Notes: a model not told the origin generated them from the letters alone. Positions 30,437 to 39,768 are shown, counted from the stretch's first letter. The stretch: DNA of 64,000 nt from Vreelandella subterranea (GCF_900111305.1 NZ_FOGS01000001.1:1-64000), one strand, 5' to 3'. Made by a program: numbers and translations.

Positions 30437-30730
30437 ATGGCGATCCGCTACAATCTATGGCTAGACCCGGACAACACCGCCCAGCACCGCGCCGTCGAGG
30501 CCGACCTTGAGCGCTACTTCATGGAACGCTTTGCCGATTACCCGCATATCCGCTTGTTCGGCGCCGACCCCTACGATTATGATGCGCCGTTCAACCGCCT
30601 GTACGATGTACTGATGGCGCGAGCGGCTGAATACTGTGAGCGTACCTGGCATTATGTCGCCTCTCCGGAACAGCTCAATCGCTGCTTTTTTCGCGCCGTT
30701 GGCCGGTCCACCAAGTTTGTCCGGGAATAA
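30437..30730 (+). CDS. Hypothetical protein, 97 residues
   Basis: Unrecognised small soluble protein with several aromatic and acidic stretches, for example FGADPYDYDAPFNRLYDVLM, and a C-terminal phrase RCFFRAVGRSTKFVRE. AGGAG sits at good distance before the ATG. It lies between the thioesterase and the DUF501 gene, with short gaps that suggest one transcript. I can offer no function. Confidence 0.68.
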   Translation: MAIRYNLWLDPDNTAQHRAVEADLERYFMERFADYPHIRLFGADPYDYDAPFNRLYDVLMARAAEYCERTWHYVASPEQLNRCFFRAVGRSTKFVRE

Positions 30731-30774
30731 CCGATTTCCCTTACACCTGATGACTGCCTGCAAGAGACTCGCCC

Positions 30775-31296
30775 ATGGTGATTCGCACCAATCAAGCACC
30801 CGACGAACGCCAACTGGCGATTATTACCCAGCAACTCGGTCGCCCACCCAAGGGCATCGAGGCCGTGACGGCGACCGACAGCCATGGCACCCCACTGGTG
30901 CTGCGCATGGCCCCGGTTGTCGAGGGCAAGCCTTTCCCGACGCTCTACTGGCTGTGCTCCGACGTGCTCAAAATCGAGATATCGCGCATTGAAGCCGTCG
31001 GCGTTATCAAGTCGCTGGAGCAGCAGCTACAGGACGACCCCGACTTTCTCGCCGCCTACCAGCAAAGCCACCGCGACTACGTTGAAACGCGCTGGGCACT
31101 GATGAGCGATGCCCAGCGTGCCGAGGTCGCCGAGCGCGGCTACACCGAGGTACTGACCCAGCGCGGTATTGGCGGCATCAGCAACTGGCAGCAGGTTCGC
31201 TGCCTGCACACCCAGTACGCCCACCACCTTTGCGGCAACAATGTGATTGGCCAATGGCTGGATGCTCACTACCAGGTCGACGCCTGTCTGCCTTGA
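30775..31296 (+). CDS. DUF501 family protein
   Basis: Resembles DUF501, a widespread family of unknown function; 173 residues. Features seen are RQLAIITQQLGRPPKGIEAV at the N-terminus, FPTLYWLCSDVLKIEISRIE in the middle, and the C-terminal RCLHTQYAHHLCGNNVIGQW with Cys, His and Asn residues that could form a metal site or active site. Neighbours give no clear pathway. Confidence 0.85.
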   Translation: MVIRTNQAPDERQLAIITQQLGRPPKGIEAVTATDSHGTPLVLRMAPVVEGKPFPTLYWLCSDVLKIEISRIEAVGVIKSLEQQLQDDPDFLAAYQQSHRDYVETRWALMSDAQRAEVAERGYTEVLTQRGIGGISNWQQVRCLHTQYAHHLCGNNVIGQWLDAHYQVDACLP

Positions 31297-31332
31297 GCCT
31301 TCATCTCGGCCCCATCAGCACAAGGAAGCAAG

Positions 31333-31881
31333 ATGTCCCGAATCTGCGTTTATCTTGGCTCACGGGAAGGCAATAGCCCTGCCTTTCGTCACGCCACCCA
31401 TGAACTGGGCCACACCCTGGCGGCTCGCGGTCATACACTGGTCTACGGCGGCGCCCGGGTCGGGTTGATGGGTGTACTGGCCAATGCGGCACTTGACGCC
31501 GGGGGCGAGGTGATCGGCGTGATGCCGGATCACCTGGTCGAACGCGAGCTGGCCCACTTTGGCCTGAGCGAGCTGATCCGCGTGCCCAACATGCACGAAC
31601 GGAAGGCCACCATGGCCGCCAATGCCGACGCCTTCATCGCGCTACCCGGCGGCATCGGCACCTTTGAAGAGCTGTTTGAAATCTGGACCTGGGGGTATCT
31701 GGGCCTGCATGAAAAGCCGCTTGGGCTGCTCAATGTCGAGAGTTTCTACTCGCCGCTGCTGACGTTTTTGAACAGTACCGTCCAGCAGGGATTCATGGCA
31801 CAAGCGACGCGAGACATGCTGCTTGATGCCGAAACGCCCGCTGCGCTGCTAGAGGCGCTGGAAAGTTCAGGGGATCGTTAG
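31333..31881 (+). CDS. LOG-family nucleotide 5'-monophosphate phosphoribohydrolase
   Basis: Rossmann-like hydrolase of 182 residues. GARVGLMG, the RKATM motif and the signature PGGIGTFEELFE are all present, defining the LOG (TIGR00730) family. In plants and some bacteria, LOG enzymes release the base from cytokinin nucleotides; most bacterial members probably act in purine nucleotide turnover. AAGGA precedes the ATG. It is the last gene of the run and converges on the exonuclease-like gene. Confidence 0.9.
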   Translation: MSRICVYLGSREGNSPAFRHATHELGHTLAARGHTLVYGGARVGLMGVLANAALDAGGEVIGVMPDHLVERELAHFGLSELIRVPNMHERKATMAANADAFIALPGGIGTFEELFEIWTWGYLGLHEKPLGLLNVESFYSPLLTFLNSTVQQGFMAQATRDMLLDAETPAALLEALESSGDR

Positions 31882-31895
31882 AAAAAGCCCGATAC

Positions 31896-32396
31896 TTACT
31901 GGCAAAGCTGCTGGGTGCGCTGGTAAGTCAGTTGCAATAACCGCGCATCTTCACCGGCGCGGTGGCGGTGGATACCGCGCTCGGCGATGACCGCCTCTTT
32001 GGTATCGCTCCATAGCGCCTGCTGGTCTTCGCTGAGCAGGATTCTCAGCGCTTCCAGGCGAAAGCCCGGCAGCATGCCCGCGTGATGAAACAGCAGCGAT
32101 AGCCAGGTATTGTCGTACCCCCAGCTATCGCTATACGCCTTGCCTTCCTCGCTTAATTCGTCGTTCAGCCAGCGTGCCACCTGACGCACAGGAAAACCCT
32201 CGCGGTGCAAGCGCTCCCGGGAGATGCCGTGCAGCAACTCAGCCTTGGGGTCCCAGTGCGTCCATTCATCGAGCGGTTGAATAAGAAACGCACAGGTCGT
32301 CCCGTCGGGACGGGCAATACCCACCTCGATCGGGTAGCTACCGCGCCCGAAACCGGACGCCTCAATATCCAACACCGTCGGTAGCGTCTCGGACAC
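31896..32396 (-). CDS. DEDD-type 3'-5' exonuclease-like protein
   Basis: A protein of about 166 residues with an exonuclease (RNase T/DnaQ-like) pattern. DIEASG near residue 8 gives the first Asp-Glu pair; SDSWGYDN gives a middle Asp; HRHRAGEDA gives the late His and Asp. The start is not obvious: I chose GTG 32396, six bases after TGAGG, because the longer upstream frame overlaps the preceding gene and looks non-coding. It lies 34 bases after the Sel1 gene on the same strand, and both may be one unit. Confidence 0.75.
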   Translation of the reverse strand: MSETLPTVLDIEASGFGRGSYPIEVGIARPDGTTCAFLIQPLDEWTHWDPKAELLHGISRERLHREGFPVRQVARWLNDELSEEGKAYSDSWGYDNTWLSLLFHHAGMLPGFRLEALRILLSEDQQALWSDTKEAVIAERGIHRHRAGEDARLLQLTYQRTQQLCQ

Positions 32397-32430
32397 GGAC
32401 GACCTCACTTGCGAAAAAAGGGGCGGCACA

Positions 32431-32919
32431 TCATGCCGCAACAGGGTCAGACGGATCAGCGACCAGGCTCTGCCAATAGGCGGCCTGATCAGCATCCACC
32501 GCCAGGCCCAGCTCGCCGACCCGGTAGGCATGCGCCAGACGTTCAGCCGCTAATGAATGGCCGGATTGTGCCGCCCGCGCATACCAGGTCACCGCGTAAT
32601 CATCACGGCTCGGATACTGCGCGCAGCCGGTCTCATAAATTTTAGCCGCCTGATATTGCGACTTTACATCGCCTGCATGGGCAGCTTCCATTACATAGCG
32701 CGCCCCGCGTGCTTTATCGTGGGGCGACAGGCTTCGCTGTAACAGCATGTTGCCATAAACAGAAAGCGCGTCGGGATGGCCCGCCTCAGCGCAGCGCTTG
32801 AACAAGTTCAGCGTCAACCGCTGAGTACGCGGTGAGCGTGGCAACAGCCAACGATTTTGAAACAGCCTTTCGGCCAGACGAAACTCGAGCCGAATGAACA
32901 AAGATGATGCCTGTGGCAT
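32431..32919 (-). CDS. Sel1-repeat (SLR/TPR-like) protein
   Basis: About 162 residues with Sel1-like helical repeats. Repeat cores are seen in AEAGHPDALSVYGNML, AHAGDVKSQYQAAKIYE and AQSGHSLAAERLAHAY, each with the Ala-Gly-x2-x-Ala spacing of the family. Such repeats mediate protein contacts. No signal peptide was seen; the first 40 residues are basic. ATG 32919 has GGGTGG six bases upstream, so I prefer it to a GTG 15 codons earlier. Confidence 0.8.
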   Translation of the reverse strand: MPQASSLFIRLEFRLAERLFQNRWLLPRSPRTQRLTLNLFKRCAEAGHPDALSVYGNMLLQRSLSPHDKARGARYVMEAAHAGDVKSQYQAAKIYETGCAQYPSRDDYAVTWYARAAQSGHSLAAERLAHAYRVGELGLAVDADQAAYWQSLVADPSDPVAA

Positions 32920-33168
32920 GGCCAACCACCCTGCCTGTTTGTGAAACCTTGGGCCAGCCGTCACTCTCTATGAGACAACCAACCACGCGACAAACCGGCC
33001 CTTGGCCGGTCAATGGGCTGGCAAGCATACGCCTGCCATGGCGACGACTCAACCCCTCTTATTTGCTGCCTGGCGAACGCCTCGCTAACATGCCCAACAA
33101 CCCCGACGCGATGCGCTGAAATTCCCGCGCATTCCGCAGGTCATTGTGTTCATACTAGGAGACCCACC

Positions 33169-34200
33169 ATGCAAACGCGACCACTGGGCAGAACCGGGAT
33201 GCACGTCAGCCGACTTTGCCTGGGCACCATGACATTTGGCGAACAGAACAGCGAGGCCGAGGCCCACGAACAGCTTGATCGCGCCGTCGCCTTTGGCATC
33301 AACTTCATTGATACCGCCGAAATGTACCCGGTGCCCCCCAAGGCCGACACCCAAGGGCTGACAGAGCGCTATGTGGGAAGCTGGCTCAAGCAGCGCGGCG
33401 AACGCGACGATGTCATCCTGGCCACCAAGGCCGCAGGCCCCGGGCTTGACCATATCCGCGGCGGGCCGCGCCTGACCCGCGACCACCTCTTCAAGGCGAT
33501 CGACGCAAGCCTTGAGCGGCTACAGACCGACTATGTGGACCTTTACCAGCTGCACTGGCCCGACCGCAGCACCAACTTTTTCGGCAAGCTCGGCTATACA
33601 CATAACGAAGAAGAAGATGCCACCCCCCTCGAGGAGACCTTGAGTGCGCTCAAGGAGCTGGTCGACGCTGGCAAGATCCGCGCCATCGGCCTGTCGAACG
33701 ACACCCCCTGGGGCACCATGCGCGCCCTGCAGCTCTCCGACCAGCTTGACCTGCCCCGCGTGGCCTCGATTCAAAATCCCTACAACCTGCTCAACCGTTC
33801 TTTCGAGGTGGGCCTGGCCGAAATCGCCCACCGCGAAGATGTCGGGCTTTTGGCCTACTCGCCGCTGGGCTTTGGCGTGCTCTCGGGTAAGTACCTGAAT
33901 GGTGCCCAACCACCCAAAGGCCGCCTTACCCTCTATGAACGCTTCAAGCGCTACACCTCGCCGGAAGCCGAAGCGGCCACCAAGGCCTATGTATCGTTGG
34001 CGCAGGACTACGGCCTCGACCCCGCGCAGATGGCCCTGGCGTTCGTCAATTCGCGTAGCTTCCTGACCAGCAATATCATCGGCGCCACCACCATGGAACA
34101 GCTGGAAAGCAACCTGGCCAGCGAAAGCCTCAAGCTCGACGACGAACTGCTGGAAGCGATCGACGATATCCATCGCCGTATGCCCAACCCCTGCCCTTGA
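33169..34200 (+). CDS. tas: NADP(H)-dependent aldo/keto reductase, Tas type
   Basis: TIM-barrel oxidoreductase of 343 residues, very like E. coli Tas along its length (LCLGTMTFGEQNSEAEAHEQ, then AEMYPVPPK, and NPYNLLNRSFEVGLAE). The catalytic Asp, Tyr, Lys and His are seen in IDTAEMY, the ATKAAGP lysine and YQLHWPDR. In E. coli, tas was found as a suppressor in tyrosine starvation; the real substrate is unknown. ATG 33169 has AGGAG eight bases before. The frame is open upstream but unsupported. Confidence 0.92.
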   Translation: MQTRPLGRTGMHVSRLCLGTMTFGEQNSEAEAHEQLDRAVAFGINFIDTAEMYPVPPKADTQGLTERYVGSWLKQRGERDDVILATKAAGPGLDHIRGGPRLTRDHLFKAIDASLERLQTDYVDLYQLHWPDRSTNFFGKLGYTHNEEEDATPLEETLSALKELVDAGKIRAIGLSNDTPWGTMRALQLSDQLDLPRVASIQNPYNLLNRSFEVGLAEIAHREDVGLLAYSPLGFGVLSGKYLNGAQPPKGRLTLYERFKRYTSPEAEAATKAYVSLAQDYGLDPAQMALAFVNSRSFLTSNIIGATTMEQLESNLASESLKLDDELLEAIDDIHRRMPNPCP

Positions 34201-34226
34201 TGGCAGACAACGCTATCGACCTTATA

Positions 34227-34246
34227 GCCTCGGCCATCGCCGAGGC
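34227..34246 (+). terminator. Hairpin between tas and yaaA
   Basis: GCCTCGGC-CATC-GCCGAGGC is a perfect 8-bp stem with a 4-base loop after tas. Only TT follows, so termination may be partial. The yaaA -10 begins five bases later, so the hairpin DNA covers the -35 position of that promoter. Confidence 0.5.
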
Positions 34247-34247
34247 T

Positions 34248-34256
34248 TGGTATAAT
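34248..34256 (+). promoter_or_regulatory. Extended -10 promoter of yaaA
   Basis: TGGTATAAT is a perfect TATAAT (34251-34256) with the TGn extension. No -35 match lies at the proper distance, as expected for an extended -10 promoter that may need an activator. YaaA is OxyR-controlled in E. coli; I did not identify an OxyR site. Confidence 0.6.
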
Positions 34257-34294
34257 ACGGATCATTATTTCTGCGACGTCCCAAGGAATCTGCC

Positions 34295-35074
34295 ATGTTG
34301 AGCGTTATTTCGCCGGCCAAGACACTGGATTTTGAAACCCCTTCAACCACCCACGACGTCAGCCAGCCGGATTTTCTGAGCGACAGCCAAACACTCATCG
34401 ATATACTGCGCGACTATTCGCCACAGCAAATCAGCGACCTGATGGGCGTCAGCGATAAACTGGCGGGGCTGAACGCGGCACGCTTTGCCGAATGGCAGCC
34501 ACCGTTTTCGCTGGAAAACGCCAAGCCTGCGGCACAGGCCTTTCAGGGCGATGTTTACACCGGGCTTGAAGCCGATACCTTCAGCGACGCTGAAAACCGC
34601 TATGCCCAGCAGCACCTGCGCATCCTCTCGGGGCTCTATGGTCTGTTGCGCCCACTGGATTTGATTCAGCCCTACCGGCTGGAGATGGGCACCAAGCTGC
34701 CCAACCCGGCGGGTAAGGATCTGTATGCCTATTGGAAGCCCACGCTCACCTCAGCGCTTGATGCAGCGATTGCCGACAGCGGTTCCAAGGTACTGGTGAA
34801 TCTGGCTTCCAACGAGTATTTCAAAGCCGTGGATGCCGGAAAGCTGGATGCCCGGATCATTACGCCGGTGTTTAAAGACGAGAAAAACGGCACCTTCAAG
34901 ATCATCAGCTTCTACGCCAAGAAGGCGCGCGGCCTGATGAGTGCCTGGATCATTCGCCAACAGGTGAACGACCCCGAGGGGCTGAAAGATTTTGACGTGG
35001 CAGGTTACCGCTTCGATGCCGCCGCGTCCCAGGGCGATACCTTTGTCTTCACCCGCCGCGAATCGGATCGTTAA
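34295..35074 (+). CDS. yaaA: Peroxide stress protein YaaA
   Basis: UPF0246/DUF328 protein of 259 residues, aligning with the E. coli family from the start ([16 protein letters not shown]) to the end ([18 protein letters not shown]). YaaA limits free iron and so DNA and protein damage during hydrogen peroxide stress. AAGGA precedes the ATG. It has its own promoter and stands at the end of the tas gap. Confidence 0.95.
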   Translation: MLSVISPAKTLDFETPSTTHDVSQPDFLSDSQTLIDILRDYSPQQISDLMGVSDKLAGLNAARFAEWQPPFSLENAKPAAQAFQGDVYTGLEADTFSDAENRYAQQHLRILSGLYGLLRPLDLIQPYRLEMGTKLPNPAGKDLYAYWKPTLTSALDAAIADSGSKVLVNLASNEYFKAVDAGKLDARIITPVFKDEKNGTFKIISFYAKKARGLMSAWIIRQQVNDPEGLKDFDVAGYRFDAAASQGDTFVFTRRESDR

Positions 35075-35082
35075 GGTTCCCG

Positions 35083-35658
35083 CTAGAAAAAGCGGACGGT
35101 TCTATCGGCACGCGGTTTCAGGAACTGGCGATGCACGGCGCTGAAAGACGCGGTATCGCAGCGGTGAAGCCACTCATAAGCCACCATATCCGCCGAGACC
35201 GCCTGCGCCCCAAGGGCGCAGGCTCGCTCGCGCGCCAAGACGGCCTCCTCGGCACGGCGGCTGGCCGTTGCTTCCGTCAGCCAGTAGACCGCATAGCCCT
35301 CGTCCAGCAGCCCCAGCGCCGTTTGCAGGACACAGATATGCGCTTCGGTGCCGCATAGCACCACCTGCTGTCTGCCCGAGTCGCTCAGCGCCTCACAAAA
35401 TGCCGTTTCTTCCATCGCCCCGAAGTGCTGCTTCAGCCAAATCGTTGGCGCCTGCCGTGCTTCCAATAGTGCCGGTGCCGTACCGCCCAGCTTTTCGGGC
35501 ATCTGTTCGGTCAGCCATACGGGGATGTCCAGGGCATCCGCTACGCCATACAGCCAATGAGCCTCGGCAATGGCCTGGTCACCCCCGTCAATCACCGGCA
35601 CTAGGCCGGCTTGAAAATCGACCATCAGCAGTAAGCTTTTATCACGTTGCAGGCGCAC
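35083..35658 (-). CDS. Isochorismatase-family (YcaC-like) hydrolase
   Basis: Cysteine hydrolase-fold protein of 191 residues. The catalytic Asp lies in LLLMVDFQAGL (Asp 14) and the Cys in GTEAHICVLQTALG, with a lysine in IWLKQHFGAM. Family members act on isochorismate, nicotinamide or unknown substrates; the sequence is nearest YcaC-like proteins without known substrate. The GTG start at 35658 has CGAGG eight bases upstream. It follows trpS after 14 bases and may be co-transcribed. Confidence 0.88.
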   Translation of the reverse strand: MRLQRDKSLLLMVDFQAGLVPVIDGGDQAIAEAHWLYGVADALDIPVWLTEQMPEKLGGTAPALLEARQAPTIWLKQHFGAMEETAFCEALSDSGRQQVVLCGTEAHICVLQTALGLLDEGYAVYWLTEATASRRAEEAVLARERACALGAQAVSADMVAYEWLHRCDTASFSAVHRQFLKPRADRTVRFF

Positions 35659-35672
35659 GCCATCACCTCGTT

Positions 35673-36686
35673 TTAGTGGAAACGGCCAAGCCCCACGGCA
35701 GACCGCAGCCTATCCATGGTCACCGCCGTTTCTTGCCGCGCTCTTTCAGCCCCTTTCTGCAACACCGCTTCAATATGACCGGGGTCTTCCATGAGGGCGT
35801 GATAGCGCTCACGGGGTTTTTCCAGGTGAGCGTTGAGGTACTCGAACACCTGGTTCTTGGCATCCCCCCAGCCGATGCCGTTGGCATACTGCTGACGCAT
35901 GGCCGCCGTTTCCTCGGTTGAGGCAAAGGCCGCATAAATCTGGAACAGCGTACAGGTATCCGGGTCTTTCGGCTCGCCGGGTTCCAGCGAGTTGGTCTTG
36001 ATCTTGCGCACCAGCTTCTGCAGTTTTTTCTCGGCGACAAACAGCGGAATGGTGTTGTTGTAGCTCTTGGACATCTTGCGTCCATCGAGCCCACCGAGTA
36101 CCTGGCTCTTTTCGTCCACCACCGCGTTGGGCAGGGTGAAGTAGTCGCCTTTGTACAGGTGGTTGAAACGCCCCGCGATATCCCGCGCCATCTCGATATG
36201 CTGGATCTGGTCGCGCCCGACCGGCACCTTGTTGGCGTTGAACATCAGGATATCCGCCGCCATCAGCACCGGGTAGCCGAACAGCCCCATGGTGATGCCC
36301 TTATCCGGATCCTGGTTGCCCGCTTCTTCGTTCTCGGCCACGGCGGCCTTGTAGGCATGGGCACGGTTCATCAATCCCTTGGCGCACACGCAGGAAAGCA
36401 GCCAGGTCAGCTCGGGGATCTCCGGGATATCCGACTGGCGATAGAAAATGGCGTTGTCGGTATCCAGCCCCAACGCCAGCCAGGTCGCGGCGATTTCCAG
36501 CCGCGACTGCTGCACGCGCTTGGGATCCTGACACTTGATCAGCGCGTGGTAGTCAGCCAGAAAGTAGAACGACTGCACGCTGGGGTCCTGGCTCGCCTCG
36601 ATGGCGGGTTTGATCGCCCCGACGTAGTTGCCCAGATGGGGCGTACCGGTCGTGGTGATACCGGTAAGGACACGGGTCTGACTCAT
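35673..36686 (-). CDS. trpS: Tryptophanyl-tRNA synthetase
   Basis: Class I aminoacyl-tRNA synthetase, 337 residues. The HIGH-equivalent is [10 protein letters not shown] near residue 15 and the KMSKS loop is in [10 protein letters not shown] near residue 193. Length fits the bacterial dimeric enzyme. The ribosome site before the ATG is weak. Its promoter must lie in the short gap after the end of the minor-pilin operon, which is on the same strand and upstream. Confidence 0.97.
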   Translation of the reverse strand: MSQTRVLTGITTTGTPHLGNYVGAIKPAIEASQDPSVQSFYFLADYHALIKCQDPKRVQQSRLEIAATWLALGLDTDNAIFYRQSDIPEIPELTWLLSCVCAKGLMNRAHAYKAAVAENEEAGNQDPDKGITMGLFGYPVLMAADILMFNANKVPVGRDQIQHIEMARDIAGRFNHLYKGDYFTLPNAVVDEKSQVLGGLDGRKMSKSYNNTIPLFVAEKKLQKLVRKIKTNSLEPGEPKDPDTCTLFQIYAAFASTEETAAMRQQYANGIGWGDAKNQVFEYLNAHLEKPRERYHALMEDPGHIEAVLQKGAERARQETAVTMDRLRSAVGLGRFH

Positions 36687-36791
36687 TGGAAGTTAGCCTA
36701 TCACTGGAATAATGCGGAACAAACCGAGCATTGGAGTCTACCATGCTGGATATTGCAAGTAGAGGCGTCCTCAACCCCTTAATAGCCTTTA

Positions 36792-38210
36792 CTAAAATGG
36801 AGCCCAGGCACTGCTTCCTGCTCCGTCAGTTGCGCTACTAGAGCCATCAATAAAACTTCCCTCACCGATAATGCGGCCAGCCCCCCTTACATCCACGCTT
36901 TCTCCCCATAAAGCGCCTCTCAAACCGCCACTTCCGCGAATATCAACAGAGGCAAAGGGCGCATAAATCATGGCCATTGCCTGGGAATTTCCGGTAATTT
37001 TGACGTTTTCACCTAATGAGTAAACAGCGAACCTTGGCTGCCCACTTTGCGTCTTCACAGATAAATTTTGCATCTGCAACGAACTTTTTAGGTCTACATC
37101 ACCTGTCACCAGAACTGTTAAGGAACTATCCCCTGCAAATATAAGCCCTTCATCACCACCGCCTCCAAGGGTTAAGTCGCCATCCACAATAAGCACGGCA
37201 TTCCCTGTTACTGTTAGGCTGCCGTTTGTTTGGTTAAAGTCCCTCGTTCTCATTACAGGATAATTACCCGTTATCATAGGCACTTCTGATACGTCGTAAT
37301 CTTCAGCTTCTACCATGACTTGATTTTCACCGGGGTTTTTAGACTCATTAAAACCAATAAGCCCATTACCGCTTATTGTGGCATCAACTAAAGGATATCT
37401 CCCAACGCGAACATCGCCATATTCATAAGGGCCTTCTTTCAGCGCCTCTGTTTTTCTATCTAAAGAGGCATATACGTCTTCAATACTCAGTGGATCTTGT
37501 CTAACAGAGTCAAAAGAGACATTTTCCCGGAAATTTTTTGTGTCATCTTCATCCCAGTAGTTTGGCGAATCAATCGTCCCAGCCGCATCAATTGAGTCTG
37601 GCACCGAAGCACCGCCTTTAATTTCCACGTCACCGCTTGTCGTTATCCCTCCACTCACTCGGGCACTTCCCGTTAACCTAACACCACCCTTGCCTGCCAC
37701 GACCGCTCCGCTACCGAAGCTATTATTACCGCCGCCTCCCTCACCAGGAGAAGAACCTGAACCACCACTGGCATTTGGGTAAAGCACATAATAATCGACA
37801 GCTATGAACTCATTCACCGAAACATCTGCATTACGTTTAACTTGCCCAACAATGAGCTCTGAGCTTTTTCCGGCATTTTGACATTCGGCAAAATAATACC
37901 CTGCCACCACATTGCTATTTCCAGCCGCCGACTCAATGGCATTGAATTTTGAAAAATTTGCAGACGCGGCAGCATTACGTTGAACTGATTCTTTCAGCGC
38001 TCCACAGCTCACATCACTTTCATTTGTTGCATTTTTCTCGCCTCTGACAATCGCCCCGGACTCTGCCGCCATTTGCGCCAAGGTGGCAGCACGATAATTT
38101 CCCGCCAAGCGCTCGTCTACCAAGGCAGTTTGCATACCTGAGAGGCCAAGTGTCATGGCGCCGGCAAGTAGCGCCATCACAATCACTAATGCCGCACCCT
38201 GCTGTTTCAT
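36792..38210 (-). CDS. pilX: PilX-type minor pilin with long C-terminal beta-helix-like domain
   Basis: A 472-residue pilus assembly protein. The N-terminus MKQQGAALVIVMALLAGAM is the PilX type, lacking the usual Phe after the cleavage Gly. After about 150 residues and a Gly/Ser-rich linker (SGGSGSSPGEGGGGNNSFG), the rest is made of short beta-strand units with Gly/Asn turns, such as GGVRLTGSARVSGGITTSGD and GNAVLIVDGDLTLGGGG, suggesting a right-handed beta-helix. PilX proteins are usually below 200 residues. Base composition falls to about 40% GC locally (37441-37500). Its start overlaps the pilW stop as ATGA. Confidence 0.82.
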   Translation of the reverse strand: MKQQGAALVIVMALLAGAMTLGLSGMQTALVDERLAGNYRAATLAQMAAESGAIVRGEKNATNESDVSCGALKESVQRNAAASANFSKFNAIESAAGNSNVVAGYYFAECQNAGKSSELIVGQVKRNADVSVNEFIAVDYYVLYPNASGGSGSSPGEGGGGNNSFGSGAVVAGKGGVRLTGSARVSGGITTSGDVEIKGGASVPDSIDAAGTIDSPNYWDEDDTKNFRENVSFDSVRQDPLSIEDVYASLDRKTEALKEGPYEYGDVRVGRYPLVDATISGNGLIGFNESKNPGENQVMVEAEDYDVSEVPMITGNYPVMRTRDFNQTNGSLTVTGNAVLIVDGDLTLGGGGDEGLIFAGDSSLTVLVTGDVDLKSSLQMQNLSVKTQSGQPRFAVYSLGENVKITGNSQAMAMIYAPFASVDIRGSGGLRGALWGESVDVRGAGRIIGEGSFIDGSSSATDGAGSSAWAPF

Positions 38211-38845
38211 GGAGCATCACATCCATTACGATTGGTGTTCAAATTCCCATTCCCAGGCACATAACACCGGTCGTTATACATCTGGTCACCATTCATGTAG
38301 TAGCCGGGGTTGTTGGGATCGGGTTGACGGGCATCTTCATCGTTTTCATCATTCTCGTCTCGACTTTGCTCGGTACCTAGTACCGCGGCACGATGGGCGA
38401 CATGGAAGACAATCGACTCACCGTTATTTTCAATCGGCAGTACGACTCGATAAAGCGCATCGCTATCCGATACTGGCTCGCCCAGCTTGCGCTCTTCCAC
38501 GAGACAATCCGACAAATTTTCACTGGCAAGGTCTTTCCGGAAACTGATCAGCGGCTGGTTGCCTTCATTGGTATCGGCAACGGTGCAGGTGCATTGGTCT
38601 TTTTCCTGCACCTGCTCTAACTCACATTCAAGCGTGAAGCGCCCCGGGCCGTTCTGACGGATCTCGCGGGTAACGCGCTGGGCGATAAATACCAGGTTTT
38701 CCTGCTTGCGGCTGATCTTGTCAACGTTTTGAAAGGTTTGAAAAGTAGTGAGAAACAGTTGCCCCGCCCCCAGAATGATGATGGTACCGATCACCAGCGC
38801 TACCATCAGCTCTACCAGGGTAAACCCGCGCTGAACGTACCTCAT
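38207..38845 (-). CDS. pilW: Type IV pilus minor pilin PilW
   Basis: A 212-residue prepilin. The leader MRYVQRG precedes FTLVELMVALVIGTIIILG, the peptidase site and hydrophobic helix. The soluble part includes a short acidic run near the end (ENDENDEDARQPD) and several cysteines that could form disulphides. PilW belongs to the minor-pilin tip complex that primes pilus assembly. Start and stop overlap pilV and pilX as ATGA, so expression is coupled. Confidence 0.88.
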   Translation of the reverse strand: MRYVQRGFTLVELMVALVIGTIIILGAGQLFLTTFQTFQNVDKISRKQENLVFIAQRVTREIRQNGPGRFTLECELEQVQEKDQCTCTVADTNEGNQPLISFRKDLASENLSDCLVEERKLGEPVSDSDALYRVVLPIENNGESIVFHVAHRAAVLGTEQSRDENDENDEDARQPDPNNPGYYMNGDQMYNDRCYVPGNGNLNTNRNGCDAP

Positions 38846-39264
38846 TCCAGGTCCTCCAGGCTAGGCAAGCGAAAGCGGGAGTCCAACTTGTCGTCATCAC
38901 CGCTGCCCAGCACCAAGATGACCGTGAACTGGCAACTGCTACCTCCACTCTCCCGCGTAATATCGCTTTGCGATTCAACGGCGTTGCGCAGCGGCGAATG
39001 GTCCTCATCCTGAAACCAATGGTCTTGCCAGACGGTTTTAACCGCCCCGACATCGATGGCATCACAGCCTTGTCCGGGCTCAAGCGTTGCCCAAAGACGC
39101 TCCTGGGCATCAACAGCGGCGACGCTGGCCACCGAGCGCTGGTAGCCCTGGGTCGCACTTTGCAGGGCTTTTAGCTGCATGGCGGCCACGCCCACCAGAC
39201 CCAGCGACAACACCAGCAGTGCAATCAGTGCTTCAACTAAACTGAAGCCACGCTGTGACATCAT
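38842..39264 (-). CDS. pilV: Type IV pilus minor pilin PilV
   Basis: A 140-residue prepilin with leader MMSQRG and FSLVEALIALLVLSLGLVGV, the start typical of PilV, where Ala follows Glu 5. Cysteines are seen in GCDAIDVG and SSCQFTVI. It is coupled to fimU and pilW by ATGA overlaps. It probably forms part of the initiating minor-pilin complex. Confidence 0.88.
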   Translation of the reverse strand: MMSQRGFSLVEALIALLVLSLGLVGVAAMQLKALQSATQGYQRSVASVAAVDAQERLWATLEPGQGCDAIDVGAVKTVWQDHWFQDEDHSPLRNAVESQSDITRESGGSSCQFTVILVLGSGDDDKLDSRFRLPSLEDLE

Positions 39265-39764
39265 AAGGGCACCTTGCGCAAGCTGCCGGTTTCACGAACC
39301 CGGATCGTCACAGGGTCGATAGCGTCTCCCGAGAGCGTAATCTCGCACTGGCCATCATCGTCATCACAGTCGCTGATATCCGCATCGCCCAGGCTTTCAA
39401 ACACTAAAGAGAATCTGTCTTCGGGCTGGGTAATCTTGTCGGTTTGCCCTACGCGCATGACGTTCGCCTCTCCGCCGTCTTGAGCGCTTTCGGCCCAGTA
39501 ACACCACGGGGCGTCGTTGCACGCTTCAGGGCGGCGCGAAGCGTTGAGTTCGTTGGGCGGGGAAAATTCCACCGTGATGGGCCGACGCTGCTTGATCGCT
39601 TCGCTGCGGGCAAAGGTCAGCACCGATTGCAGCTGGTTAACATCACCGGCCAGTTGCTGGCGGGCCATGAAGGTAGTGAAAGCGGGCGCCGCGAGTAGCA
39701 TCAACAATGCCGCGATAGCCAGCACGATCATCAGTTCAATAAGGGTAAAGCCGCGTTGGGGCAT
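39261..39764 (-). CDS. fimU: Minor pilin of the GspH/FimT family (FimU-like)
   Basis: About 167 residues. The prepilin site [19 protein letters not shown] leads the long helix, followed by a GspH/FimT domain with VLTFARSEAIKQRRPITVEF. The start is uncertain: ATG 39764 lies just after the preceding stop and gives a usual five-residue leader; ATGs 6 and 14 codons upstream would overlap that gene. This family supplies FimU or FimT in Pseudomonas pilus clusters. Confidence 0.83.
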   Translation of the reverse strand: MPQRGFTLIELMIVLAIAALLMLLAAPAFTTFMARQQLAGDVNQLQSVLTFARSEAIKQRRPITVEFSPPNELNASRRPEACNDAPWCYWAESAQDGGEANVMRVGQTDKITQPEDRFSLVFESLGDADISDCDDDDGQCEITLSGDAIDPVTIRVRETGSLRKVPL

Positions 39765-39768
39765 AGGC

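Noticed and set aside
35661-35663. The ATG just upstream of the isochorismatase-like gene as its start
   Set aside because: It is in a different frame; the GTG at 35658 is in frame and has a ribosome site.
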